A stretch of 64,000 bases of DNA from Sipunculus nudus (lineage: Eukaryota > Annelida > Sipuncula > Golfingiida > Sipunculidae). The position numbers and the translations under genes were made by a program. The stretch covers positions 25,210,214 through 25,274,213 of the forward strand of contig CM049320.1 in NCBI GenBank assembly GCA_026874595.1, read 5' to 3'. The notes under the pieces were generated by a model, which saw only the letters and a program-made list of their open reading frames with translations, was not told the DNA's origin and ran no database searches. Shown here in pieces: positions 24,289 through 35,989 of this stretch; position 1 is the first letter of the stretch, and each line of letters begins with the position of its first letter.

Positions 24289-24874
24289 GTACTCTAAAAT
24301 CAGCACACAATGCATATATGTACTAAATTATCATTTATACAATGGAATACCAAGGACATTTATTATGAATGTGAAGGGTTAGACAATATGTATCAGAGGT
24401 AAAACAATATGAGCTCAGAGGTTGTAAGGTTACATACCACGAAATGGACGCAAACATAAATCTATTATTAAAAAAGACACCGTCAGACAAGCATTGTTCT
24501 CTATAGTGTATGGGAAAGTTTGACATTCTTCGGCATTCTGCGACATTGTCTAGAGTTCTGGTGTGCTATATATTATATTGGCCTAAATACCATGTCCCTT
24601 TTTTCTTGGCTTAATCTCGTTCTATGAATACTATGTGCGTTTAGCTTAAACACATGTAGGGTGGGATGGGTGGTTCTTCTTGTAGTGTACACGTGGAAGT
24701 ACATTTATAGGTTGGGACGTTTGGTTCTTTGATATTACAGTATATGCTCTGGCGGTACTTCAAGTAATAAGGGATAACCTGAGATATAAACAAAATATAA
24801 ACATTTAGTTTACATCGATAAATAGATATTTTATTAATATCTGCACTCTCCATGGCTCAGCTGGTGCGTTCGGA

Positions 24875-25043
24875 TGTGTGTAGGGGTGGAGGAACCCTGA
24901 GAACCCGGAGAAAACCACCGATCTTTGACTGGTGACTACAACCCAATCTCATAGCCATGCCGGGAATCGAACCCGGGTCGCCAGGGGAGAGAGCCGAGCG
25001 TTTGACCCCTCGACTGTTATATCCCTCGGCTCTCCAGGCCCCA
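24875..25043 (-). repeat. tRNA-derived SINE (family 1), copy 1
   Basis: On the minus strand the head carries GGCGACCCGGGTTCGATTCC then CGGCATGG, a textbook T-arm/B-box pairing (CCGGG..CCCGG). AACAGTCGAGGGGTCAAACG lies in the D-arm region. The body reads GTAGTCACCAGTCAAAGATC, GGTGGTTTTCTCCGGGTTCT and TTCCTCCACCCCTACACAC. The same body occurs at 29775-29921 (-) and 61441-61625 (+). The anticodon arm is not well formed, so it is a SINE and not a functional tRNA gene. Confidence 0.82.
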
Positions 25044-25082
25044 ATCTTGGAATAAGTGTTAAATGTAAAATATAGTGAGGAT

Positions 25083-25132
<50 letters not shown>

Positions 25133-25140
25133 TATATATA
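25083..25140 (+). repeat. Compound (TA)n(GA)n(TA)n microsatellite
   Basis: About 12 TA units, then about 13 GA units, then TA again. Confidence 0.92.
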
Positions 25141-25151
25141 CTTTGCGATTA

Positions 25152-25845
25152 GCATGGGCGGATTTAGAGGGGACGCACGGGGCGCGCACCCCCTCTCTTT
25201 ATCGACCCAAAGAATTTGGACAAATATGCAGTCAATACATTAAGAAAACTAACGCTGGATTTTGCCCGAGAATTTTTTTCCTGTGCCATGGATTTGAGCC
25301 CCCACCGATTTCTTAAAAAAATCCCCGGCGTATCCAGAATGGGCCGGAAAAGCATAAAACCGAAGCCTACTAGCTGCATGTGCATGGATTTGTATTGATA
25401 TTATTTTTTCTATCACGTTATGAAATTCCTGACACGCGATTACTGCAAGTTGAGAACGATGTAACACGTGTAGCTGTTGATGATTTTTCAAATTTTTAGA
25501 GTGATTTTTTTTTTTATTTTTAGAGTAGACGTTTTTAGAGTGTCCATGAAACAAAGGCGCATTGTATATCCAGTTATGACATTTTTTATTCATTCTTTAC
25601 CCGATTATTTTCCTTGAAACAAAATTTGCTTTTTCATTATTGTGAAACGGATACATCTGCTAATAATATAAGTATTCAATTTGTAAATATGGTGAAGCTC
25701 ATTTTTTACAAAATATATAACTTATAAGGAATAAATATAAATAATATACACCACATGCCACGTACGCGTATGTGTGTGTGTGTGTGAATCATATTTGCTG
25801 AATATTTCTGCTCCCCCTTGCCCTAAATCTTGGATACGCCCCTGT
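25152..25845. mobile_element. Possible MITE with GGGCGGATT-type ends
   Basis: The left end reads GGGCGGATTTAGAGGGGACG. At 25810-25845 CCCTAAATCTTGGATACGCC then CC reads, reverse-complemented, GGGGCGTATCCAAGATTTAG. Such GGGCGGAT..CCC ends are common in marine invertebrate repeats, but the inverted match is imperfect. An additional GCGTATCCAGAATGGGCC at about 25327 complicates the boundary. Confidence 0.3.
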
Positions 25846-25900
25846 CAAAACTATGCGAAGGATACTTAGTTGTCCCTTACGATGTTATGTAAGACCCTAA

Positions 25901-25952
25901 AGGGCGTGGATGTACCTGCGAGGCACAGGGCGTGGATGTACCTGCGAGGCAC
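25901..25952 (+). repeat. Perfect 26-bp tandem duplication
   Basis: AGGGCGTGGATGTACCTGCG plus AGGCAC occurs twice back to back without a difference, suggesting a recent duplication. Confidence 0.95.
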
Positions 25953-26560
25953 ACTGATGAACAAATACAGATGTTGTAAGGACGACAGGTTGACCTGACC
26001 CTGACGCCACATTTACGGCTTGTTCAACACATCTGAAGGGGTATGTTCTTGCTATCAAGACGGTCACCCTGACCAACCCGACGCTTAATTAACCTTAGCT
26101 GTCATACGTTTATAAGCCAAGGTCACTATGCGCGATATTTCATCTTAGTCCTTCTCTGTAATTTTGAACAATGCTATAGGCTATACAATATATATACAAA
26201 TATATGACGAAATATATATGTAGCCCCTTGGCTACGGCCCATTTCCTTTTGTGTTTGTTTATTCATGCAGACTTTATTAACATCAACCAAGCGATTCCCT
26301 CATACCTCGTTCAATTATTACGTTTCATGCCTTTGATTACAATATTAATGATAACGATATATTGATTTATTATTAATTATAATATTTACTCTAAAAATGA
26401 ACCTGCAGCTGGTGAAGTAGATGCTCTTGAAAATGGAACGACTTTCAGGTTATAATATTAATTAATAATGAGTATTTCAAATATTGCAACTGCATATGAT
26501 GAAGGAAAATTCTTATTTATACCGAAAGCACAATGTGTTTATAAAATCACGACCTTGGCA

Positions 26561-26594
26561 GCAATAATAATAATAATACAATACTTTTTCTACT

Positions 26595-26633
<39 letters not shown>
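26561..26633 (+). repeat. (AAT)n trinucleotide repeat
   Basis: Two runs of AAT units separated by about 25 bp of non-repeat sequence. Confidence 0.9.
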
Positions 26634-26634
<1 letters not shown>

Positions 26635-26959
26635 TCAAATACATCCCCTTTTATGTAAAAGCATCGTATTGCAAAATCATGTACAGGACGGAGTTTGTTG
26701 GAGAATACATCCCATCCCCTACCGCTTTATCTTTTTCTCTCTTTCGAAATGAACAAGAGAATTGTTGGTTTATTAAAGTTTTATCTTAAACAAATAATTC
26801 AAAGTCAGACGAAGAACTAAACACTTATAACATATATGTGTGTGTATCAATTTTCTTGTTCTGACTTTTTTTTATTATATATCGTTTATGGTTTGATCAT
26901 TAATGTACTCGGTCAAGCCATGAATAATATCCTGTGAGAACACACTCATAAAATAAAGC

Positions 26960-27061
26960 GGGGGGAGGGGTAGTCTGAGAGAGAGAGATGGAGAGAGAGG
27001 GGGAAGAGGGAGACGTAAAGATAGAGACAATAACAGAGAGAGAGAGAGAGAGAGAGAGAGA
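26960..27061 (+). repeat. (GA)n-rich low-complexity tract
   Basis: GAGAGAGAGATGGAGAGAGA, then GGGGGAAGAGGGAGA, then a pure run of about 13 GA units to 27061. On the minus strand it extends a reading frame (26875-27372) with SLSLSLS; that extension is an artefact of the repeat. Confidence 0.9.
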
Positions 27062-27540
27062 TTGAGCGAGTTAACAAGCGGACCACCTTCAACCAACCCT
27101 TGTTTATGGTCAGTTGTAGTAGGTACTACAGTTAAACTAACAACACAGTGGATAATGTATGAAAATGCACCCGCTAAGAAATCCGGACTTGTTGAGTTGT
27201 ACACATTCCTGCGATCATAAAAGTCCTCTAATAGCGAGCATACCTTACGCCTCTCCACCGGTACATCAAGAGTGTATACAAATATTTGTACATCAACTCT
27301 CACGTCGCTAGCGATAAATTGTGGCTCCTGATTGTATTTAATGTACGGCAGACCCATGAATGGCCTGTCCACCTCTCATCAACTGACCGGACAAGATGAC
27401 CGGTGGTCAGCTATCGCGACGCCGTTCTAGTTGATGTCCGACCACCCCCGGTGGCTTTTCCATGACCTTTTGTACCTCTGAGGTGTGGGTGTGGAGGAAC
27501 TAGTGGTAATTATACCAACTTGTGGCGTGCCTGTAGATGC
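27062..27540. other. Less AT-rich intergenic segment with a minus-strand open frame
   Basis: On the minus strand the frame upstream of the GA tract is open for about 100 codons. It includes MGLPYIKYNQEPQFIASD and TLDVPVERRKV, the latter at a donor-like AAG/GTATG. The composition is protein-like but I recognise no family. It could be a lone exon or chance. Confidence 0.2.
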
Positions 27541-27845
27541 TGAGAATTCGTTTTATGTTTTTTTTTATATAAAAAAAAAATATTTTCTGTAATATTATAT
27601 ATTTATATATTATAAACCTTGATCAAGCCTTAACATTTGTATGTGCATGTGATATAAGGATTTTATCTTTTTCACACTGCATGTGACATGACATTTCATT
27701 CAAACACATGACAAAATGTCTTATATATGAAAATTAGCCCCTATGGTTATTTTGTAACATGTATAAACATTTCTCTACTAAAATAAAAACAAACGGGATA
27801 GGACATCTTTGGTCTTTCTTTTCGTAAAGGGAGAGTTTGCTTATC

Positions 27846-27938
27846 AAATAATAATAAAAATAATAATAATAATAATACTATTAATAATAATTATTATTAT
27901 AATTATAATTATTATAATTGTTATTGATAATTTTGTTA

Positions 27939-27984
<46 letters not shown>
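27846..27984. repeat. (AAT)n followed by (ATT)n, self-complementary
   Basis: AAT units at 27846-27888 are followed by mixed ATT/ATA text and then a long pure ATT run to 27984. The two halves are reverse complements, so the tract can form a long hairpin or cruciform. Confidence 0.88.
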
Positions 27985-29060
27985 CGGTGCTCTAACCTAC
28001 ATTTGATTGGTGCGCTATTACTCACAGTGAAATTGAGTGAAAAGAAAATCGGGTTTTTTCTATATTGCAATTGCATTAAAATCATGAAACAAATTTTTGT
28101 GAGGAAAATAAAAATGAACGAAACAACTATATTCTCCATTTTGAATTTCACAGCATAGATATTTTGATATTATCTGCAAATGTGACGGACACAATATAAT
28201 TTTATCACTGAATGACAGATGGAACATACATCCAAAGCAAAATTGTAATCAATGTCCATTATAATGACATTATATACATATTTTGTTTTAATATGACAAA
28301 CGTTAATGCAGGATTTCCAGGTTAGGCATGTAGTAATATATGCACATAGATTCGTATTTTCCATACCGGGTTTAATCATACGGCTATATTTCTGACATGC
28401 TTGGCAAAATTTCATATTCGTAAAAGATCATAAAACCAACTTAGATATATCCAATAATCACCAACAAAATAGAAAGGAAATAGTGTATACAAAAGCCACG
28501 GGTCGATATAAAATGCTATTTCATTTTCTCTCGTTTTCAAATATACTTTGATAACGATAGGATTATTTTTTGGATGTTTGGCACTGGTCTGCAAAAGTTA
28601 ATTATGCATTTTAATGTTTTAATTTCAATATAACAGTTTAATATGGTTTAGTAATTACAACAGGAGTTTCACAACTCCACCAACTGAATTAATAAAACAA
28701 CAGTGGAAAGAAGGGTTTTAAGTCAATTATACCATGGTGGTGTCCGCGCATTTTCAGATATTGTTGGCTACCTAGACATTTGAAATTCTCCACCTTGAAA
28801 AGTCGACAATACTTATCTACTCGTACTTCCAACACCTGTATAACCTCATATTACAAACACCTGTATTATCTAGTTTTATATACATTGTTTTTAACATTGT
28901 GAGTTTCACTAACAGTGTTGATAGTGCGAACCTTTAATGTATTAACTATGGAACGCAAGATTATTTAGTATCAAATTTATTCTGACATATATTTATGCAA
29001 AATAAGATAATCCTTGTGAACCGTCCACATTCCTATATTGACAAGTTTATTTATTATAGC
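27985..29060. other. Intergenic sequence, nothing recognised
   Basis: AT-rich; no supported feature. Confidence 0.4.
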
Positions 29061-29158
29061 CAGTTTTGATTCTGAAAATTTGGATGTTGGAGCTCTAAGA
29101 ACATCTGTCACATCTGATGAATGGAAAAAGATAAAAGAGATAACTGCATTGGTGAAGT
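29061..29158 (+). CDS. Possible terminal exon of an unidentified gene
   Basis: An acceptor-like TTTATTATAG/CC precedes an open frame reading SFDSENLDVGALRTS, then SDEWKKIKEITALVK and a TAA stop at 29156-29158. The peptide is hydrophilic, lysine/glutamate-rich and complex, unlike the low-complexity shadows around it. The following 350 bp are less AT-rich, and AATAAA motifs appear at 29493 and 29540, as in a 3' UTR. I do not recognise the protein. No preceding exon is identified, and the frame lacks an internal start codon. It could equally be a decayed gene copy or chance. Confidence 0.28.
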
Positions 29159-29774
29159 AAAAGCCTGAGGAATATATAGGCCATGCATGCTAAAAGTTTA
29201 CCACCTTATTTGTCAACACACAAACTGCTCAGTTACAAACTAGTTACATCCAGGAAGCCAAGGTACAAAAGTCTCAAGCTTGCATCTGTCTGGAAGGTCT
29301 CGAGGCTACTTAGAATCTATAATGCAAAATTCTGTTAAAATGAGGAGTTAATAGAAAACTCCAACTTTCATCACGTAATATAATGATTAGTAGTTTGACG
29401 TATGATTAATGTAAAAGAAAGGACATTTTACAGTACTATATTTTATATTTTACACAGTCTTGCTCTTTATATATTAAATACATTAAAGATCAAATAAATG
29501 GATGCTATGAAATTTTGTTCATCATGTTGTCAGAGTACAAATAAATCGAATTTAAGATGCTTACAGAATTAAGATCTACGGACTATCCAAATGTGGGCAG
29601 CTGACATTGTATTCCACCTGGACGCTTTTTTTGCTTCTAAACAGTTACTTCATAAATTCACCCAATTAACACAGGGCTCCATCTTTGGTACACATAATCT
29701 AGAGTTGTCTATTCATTATGAATTGTTAAATTAATTATTGTACCTGCATGTAGCTGAAGGTAAAGCTCAGTAGT

Positions 29775-29921
29775 GTGTAGAGGTGGAAAAAAACTAGAAA
29801 AGAAACCCGGATGAAAAAAAGTCCTTGGACGGGCGATCGCATCCCACTCCCATACCAACTTAGGGGATCGAATCCCGCAGTGAGAGCCGTGCGCTTTACC
29901 TTCGACTGTCAATGCCCTTTT
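29775..29921 (-). repeat. tRNA-derived SINE (family 1), copy 2
   Basis: On the minus strand: GACAGTCGAAGGTAAAGCGC, GGCTCTCACTGCGGGATTCG then ATCCCC (T-arm/B-box), then CGCCCGTCCAAGGACTTTTT, CATCCGGGTTTCTTTTCTAG and TTCCACCTCTACACAC. The order matches the copies at 24875-25043 and 61441-61625; this copy is more decayed. Confidence 0.78.
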
Positions 29922-31606
29922 CCAATAGCAATAAAATCTTAATTTATGGGGAGTGCCGAGTTCAGGGATCCTGACCTCTCCTTAGCAACGGTTGTCATGG
30001 TTGCTTATGTTATGTAGTATGAAATGCGTTAGTACGGAATCCCTGTCCGCTTATATCCAGATAATTCTGGATTATGTTCGACTACCCCCCCCCCCCCCCC
30101 TTCGGCCGCGGTTTTTCTATGTTTTTTTTTAGTTTTTAATCAGAAGTGGCGCCTTGGTTGATGTGACCGTAAATGTCAGAAATATATACAAGTCTGCTAG
30201 GTACTAATATACCCATTACTTGAGTTTTGTGAATACCTTTAAGAGAGCTGATCAGATGAATATGATATTTACGACATATAAGGTATGTTACATCAATTTG
30301 TGTGGCTTAAACCTATTCTCAACATTATAAATACGCGTGTTACGGTTGAAACTGAAACCAATAACTTTACATTTAGTTTTCTAATTCAACCAAATAAATT
30401 CTCTTTCGGTTGCAATAATATATGCATTGTTTTCACACAAATTAGGACATGTGGGCCATATTTCTCCCATATCTATGCAATAAGCTTAATAAGAATGCAT
30501 TTATATTTCTTTATACTTATAGTTTATTAATTAAACTAATATGTTCGTTGGCAGACATGCTTTCCTCATTAAGGAAAGTAATAAAGTATACATGTTTGCC
30601 TTTCTGCGTTTGATACTACTCATGTATTTTATACTTTTATATAGTGAAAAATTTTAATGTTCAGATCAAGCAAGCGTATTCCAAATTTCATAATATTATC
30701 ATATAACACAATTGCCTATGAAAAAAATATTAATACAGTTTTTTACATAAAATAAACCCAATTCCTGGAGGGTAAACATTTTTTTCTATTTATTTTTCCA
30801 CACAAAAAAAACCCAAAAAAACATGAGGTTGTGTGATTTGTTCAAACAATATTAGCACATCTCTGAGCACTGTCAACTCGGCAGTGACATCACATACATG
30901 GGCTTCTCCTGTGACTAAAGAATCTAGAGATCATCAAAAGCTTAGTATTTCCAACACCGTCATCCCAAAATTGTTTTTAAGGGAAGAATAAAAACAACAT
31001 GTATTGCTAGATTTAAGTCACTTCTAGATTTTGCCTGGATGTCCCACTTAACACCAACCAATCACTTCATGGCCCAGTCTCTGTTCTTGATGACATTTTC
31101 CGTGCACATAACAAACCCACGTGCTATTACGATTATCTAACCTTCAATGTTTATGCTCAAGGGTACTTTAGAACTATAGGCAAAGAAAAGATAAATATAA
31201 CTTATCATAAATGTAAAATGTACATATATTTGGCAGAAAACAACGGATTGTAGTTACGCACACATCTTACATCACTACAAAATATTTTATACCTGTAAAC
31301 TGTTATAATACCCTGGCAAAACTTATGCAAAACCTGATTTAAATCTGGTTCTAAAGAAGTTAATTAATTGTTACCCATGCAACAACATCCGAGCAGGATA
31401 GATATTTGGCAACGTTTCAAATATCAGTTAATATATCTTTTATTATCTGTGTACTTCTTGTAAAGGTGCCTTTATTCTGTCATGAACAAGACCTTCAAAG
31501 CCCGAATAGGTAGCTTTCTTATATTTCTTTTCAGATAAAATAACTGTTTCTGTCACACTGTTTGTAAAATTTTAGGAAAAACATTACATTTTCCAAAAAT
31601 TAAATG

Positions 31607-31608
<2 letters not shown>
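29922..31608. other. Intergenic sequence, nothing recognised
   Basis: AT-rich. A 16-base C run lies at 30085-30100, followed by TTCGGCCGCGG. No gene supported. Confidence 0.4.

Positions 31609-31701
<93 letters not shown>
31609..31701 (+). repeat. (TA)n microsatellite, about 90 bp
   Basis: Nearly pure TA with one interruption (TTTATA) in the middle. It is among the longest TA tracts in the window. Confidence 0.93.
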
Positions 31702-31703
<2 letters not shown>

Positions 31704-33289
31704 CTAAGGTAATATTTAACTTATTTTAGGTGACTTAAATCCAAGTTTGTAATATAGTCATTTACGAGGTGATTGATATAGCTGGTAATAAATAATCAAT
31801 GTAATACCATTGCAGCAGTAGCGGCAACTAAGAAAACCAACATATACAATAGTATATACGTCACCCAGAGAAAGGTTATAAGATATGTTCATGCAAAACA
31901 TAATTAAAAAATGATTGAGTCATGTTACCATAAAATCCATGATAATACACCTTCATAAACCGGCTAATAATTTTACCTACAAAATAAATTCAACGTGCAG
32001 CAAAAATCAAGGGATTGGTTAAACCCACATGATGAAGCAACCTGGTCACATGCTAAGTTTAAACAAAAACCTGTTAGGCATGGTTGGTACACATTTACAC
32101 ATATTTTTATTATTATAATCAATATTATTATATTTCATTAACATATATTACACACTGGAGAAAAATGGACAGAGTTTTCTGGAAGTCCTGTGATCTACCA
32201 TTAACGGCGCTCGGGTTTTAGAGTGATCAGTTTGGTCTATCTATTGCATAGTAAGAGCACTGTGAACTGTTTCACAGTAACCCTTGTATCAAAAGGTAAA
32301 ATTATTATCCAATACATAGTGACTTTACAGAAGTACGACGCCTCAGAAAGTACACAAATGTAAATTCTGCTCTTATTTTATTAATATTCTCTCTAACAAT
32401 CAAACAATCAGAAATAAACAGCATATTGAAGCAATACATTTCTGTTTTCAGTTGTCTAAAATGATGTAATAAATCCATAGTAACACTAATTTCATTAAAA
32501 ATTAGCGACACGCACAATCCAGACAGTCTGAAGGTTAGCCAAGAACCTAAATACATCATAAAATATTGTTGATACATAGAACTAACATAATCAATATGCA
32601 TGAATACAGAGATAAAGTTCTTAGTAGTATATGTGTCATTTGAACGATGATTCAAGAATGACGATAGTAAGGAATGCATTTTTTTTATTTGGACATTTTC
32701 CATGGAATTTGGAAGGGTAAAATTTTGTTAGCAGTACAATATGTGGCTGTGGCCTTTCTTTTCAAAGAGATCACTGTGTGCTAGATGAGTGACACTGATA
32801 AAGCACACATTCTTGGAGACATCATTTGACATTTTTACTGAGAATGTGCCATAAAGGGGCACTGGTTTAACCTTGACCCACTTACTATAATTAGCTGACC
32901 AGCCTTAATACGACCAATGTCTACGACATAAGGGCTGATTTCAAAGTATATCACAGTCAAGAAAACTGAAACTAATTTGCGATCTCACATTACTAATGTC
33001 AGATATAAATGTTGAATAGGTACAAGTGGGGGCCGATTAATCGATTAAATTGATGATTGGGCCTTTTCTTTCATAATCCATGAAATTGATTGCATTTTCG
33101 TAGTATAATTCATTAAAAACGTTTATATATTCACATGCAAAGAATCTAATCCTGTGAGAGTTGTATTAACACAAAGTAAAGATCAGCAGCAAAACGGAAC
33201 CTTGCGCAGCTAACAATTGCCCGAAGGCAAGTACATTTATAGCGGTCGTAAAATAACTTTATAATCACTTTTCATTATTGACACATGGA
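31702..33289. other. Intergenic sequence with one 132-codon minus-strand frame
   Basis: The frame at 32703-32305 (-) starts MENVQIKKMHSLLSSFLN and ends LRRRTSVKSLCIG. It is rich in hydrophobic and aromatic residues, as AT-rich random frames are. No domain is recognised, so I do not call a gene. Confidence 0.3.
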
Positions 33290-33830
33290 TGATAAATTTG
33301 TATACTACATATTTCTTCTCGCCTATTAAACTTAACGGACTATCGGAAACTGCATATGACCCGTTTTACGCGCTCTCGCCTTGATGCAAGTACTAGCCCC
33401 ACCTGTCACATATTGAATGAAATAGATATTTTATAATTGCAAAAACATAAAGGGTTGAATGCATTCAATAATATCCCTTTACTGTTTTAGCAGATTTGAT
33501 ACATGTGGCACATAAAGGGAAAAGTTTATGGTAATAGAATATCCAAACCTCCATAGATATGACCTTAAACTTTATATTTATTTGATGACAATAAAATTTA
33601 ATTTCCTTTCAAGTTGCACGCCAACTGAATTATCTGATGTATATAGAGGTCGTAAACTAGCCCTAGTTTTGTTTAGCCTGATTTACTCTGACATCAAGGT
33701 TTGGACTGTTGTTTGTGGACACACTCAGTGGCAGTAAACTAGTAATGCTTAGTGGTCAAGTACAGGTTGTCCATTCAGTCGTCAACGGTGACCTATTGTC
33801 ATTTTTGGAGTCTGATGGGTTGGTCACCAA
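33290..33830 (+). repeat. Cluster repeat, copy 1 (left arm of an inverted pair)
   Basis: It matches 35240-35757 in reverse complement. Shared runs include CGGAAACTGCATATGACCCG, CTCGCCTTGATG, TCACATATTGAATGAAA/CAAA, AACCTCCATAGATATGACCT, TTTCCTTTCAAGTTGCAC and GCCTGATTTACTCTGACATC. The middle part is about 90% identical by eye. The right part (GTGGTCAAGTAC...CAACGGTGACCTATTGTCA) is also related to the copies at 36-41 kb. A shared ~65-codon frame in both arms has mostly amino-acid-changing differences, so it is not under coding constraint. Confidence 0.85.
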
Positions 33831-34091
33831 GTCTATACCTTTCACCTTGTAAAACCTTTCCTATTTTTTTTGTTCTGTACTTGTAATATTGTGTAATTGT
33901 GTTTCTAGCATTTACAAACCATAGCATTTATTTTTTTTATCCTATGAGCACCTATTTATATATGGACCTATAAGGCTGACATTCTTTAGCCACCTTGCTA
34001 AGAAATTATAAAGATGGCAGTCCTTTGTGTAACACGTTCAGAAATCAACTATGGCGGATCCATACACTGCCACCTCGTCATGCGAATGTTG

Positions 34092-34106
34092 CCCCCCCCC
34101 CCCCCC
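34092..34106 (+). repeat. 15-base poly-C tract
   Basis: Uninterrupted C run in the spacer between the inverted arms. Confidence 0.9.
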
Positions 34107-35239
34107 AGATATTTATCTGAATCGAGACCAGAGTCATTCATACATTTATGTTGTACCAAAGGATGTGCAACATAGGTACAAACAAAGTCAATTTAAACCA
34201 AGCCTTTTTCGCTTGGTAATTAATTATTTCAAGTATTTTCATTTTTAAAAACACAAACCCTGCATGACCTTATTATATTCTGTTGGCTCTGCTTTCTACC
34301 GTACGAAGATCGATAATGTTAATATCAAACAGATAATACAAAGCACATGTAGTTACTTACCGCTGACAAGAATTAAAGAACTATTTAAATATTCAAACGT
34401 GGATATTAATGGATAGTTTATTGACCATTGACGAAATCATCGGAACGGGTTTGATCAAACCAGTTTTTTTCAAAATCAAAGTGATCACTATTTCTTACAG
34501 AGATTCGTTTTAACCTTATTTATTATGAATTATTACTATACCTTGAATCGAAAACGAAAATTCTTTATGGTCCCATAACAAATTATCTTAAAGTCAAAGT
34601 GTAGGGACTGTCAGTGAAAGTGCACCAATTTCATTTCTGTCTTTTGTTTTGTATAACAGGAAACCTAATTTCAAATTACTTACAACATCCCAACACCATG
34701 AAATAATCTATCCTTCTGCCTCATATATTTTTGTATTCTTTCTTTTGTTTCAGTAGTTTACTTTTGTTTGTCAGACAATTTGTAGAACTTACACTGACTT
34801 ATTTGTAGTTAAGACTGATTACGCATTTACTAATATAATGCTAAACCAGCTTATAGTCTTTACATTTAATGTCATTAATACAATATGTGATATTATATGT
34901 ACATGAAGTACACAATTACACAAATACACAAAAACTTTAATAAAAATAGATGACTTTTTAAAACAAATAGCTTACAGAGCTACAGAAAATACATGCGCCT
35001 TTTGGAGGAATATAACTACGAGTGAAGAAAGAAGTCATCTGTTGTAAGCAGATCAAATTTTGATACCTCTATATTTGTTTATTTATAAAGATCTGGTCCA
35101 ATACAATGAAGTGCTATTGTTTATTGAGAAAAAATCAGTAGACTGATTTATATATTTATAAACACGTTTTGAGTCACCAAACAAAGCACAAAGCAATTCT
35201 TGCGAAATATCACAAAGGACAAAGAGTAAGGAATTGCGA

Positions 35240-35757
35240 GGACATCTGGCGATCCAGAACTGACCATAGGTCACCGTTGGCAACTAAATGGACATAATTC
35301 CGTGTGCTTGACCATGGTCCATTCTTGGCTGACCGCCACTGCGTGTGTCCACAACCAACAGAATAACCCTTGATGTCAGAGTAAATCAGGCTAAACAAAA
35401 CCAAGGCTTGTTTACGACCTCTATAAACATCAGAGAATTCAGTTGGTGTGCAACTTGAAAGGAAATTGAATTCTACTGTCATCAAATAAATATTAAGTTT
35501 AAGGTCATATCTATGGAGGTTTGAATATTCTATTACCATATACATTTCCCTTAATGTATTACATGTATCAAATCTGCTCAAACAGCAAAGATTTATAATT
35601 GAATGAATTCAACCCTCTTAACAATTATAAAATATCTTTTTGATTCAATATGTGACAGATGGGGCATATACATTCATCAAGGCGAGAGGGCGCAAAGCGG
35701 GTCATATGCAGTTTCCGTTTGTCCTTTATAGTTAAGAGACGAGAATATAGTATATAT
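35240..35757 (-). repeat. Cluster repeat, copy 2 (right arm of an inverted pair)
   Basis: Reverse complement of 33290-33830; the spacer is about 1.4 kb. The pair could be the ends of a foldback-type element spanning 33.3-35.76 kb, or two independent insertions of the same family in opposite orientation. The spacer shows no transposase. Confidence 0.85.
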
Positions 35758-35865
35758 GTAATATACAAATTAATGAATGTAGTACATGACTCTATAACTA
35801 ACGTGTTCATGTTGAAAAGTATCTATGTTGTTAAAAATGTCCCATCCATTACAGTGATACAATAC

Positions 35866-35911
35866 ATATATATATATATATATATAGTTATATATATATA
35901 TTTATATATGT

Positions 35912-35945
<34 letters not shown>
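35866..35945 (+). repeat. (TA)n microsatellite
   Basis: TA-rich tract with a few TTTATATATG-type interruptions. Confidence 0.9.
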
Positions 35946-35948
<3 letters not shown>

Positions 35949-35989
35949 CGGAGAAGATCCAATATAACTATAATCATTACTCGTGTGGT

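Noticed and set aside
24960-25040. Functional tRNA gene on the minus strand
   Set aside because: T-arm and B-box are good, but the acceptor and anticodon arms do not close and a SINE body follows directly.
26875-27372. 165-codon minus-strand reading frame, longest in the window
   Set aside because: About a third is serine/leucine from the GA microsatellite. The rest is protein-like but unidentified, so no gene is called.
32305-32703. 132-codon minus-strand frame with hydrophobic stretches
   Set aside because: A faint resemblance to membrane-transporter segments did not hold up along the frame. Its length is within expectation for the number of frames examined.
35210-35581. 123-codon minus-strand frame with a relative at 33528-33737
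   Set aside because: The two copies differ mostly by amino-acid-changing substitutions and lie in a non-coding repeat pair, so shared openness reflects recent common origin and not coding constraint.
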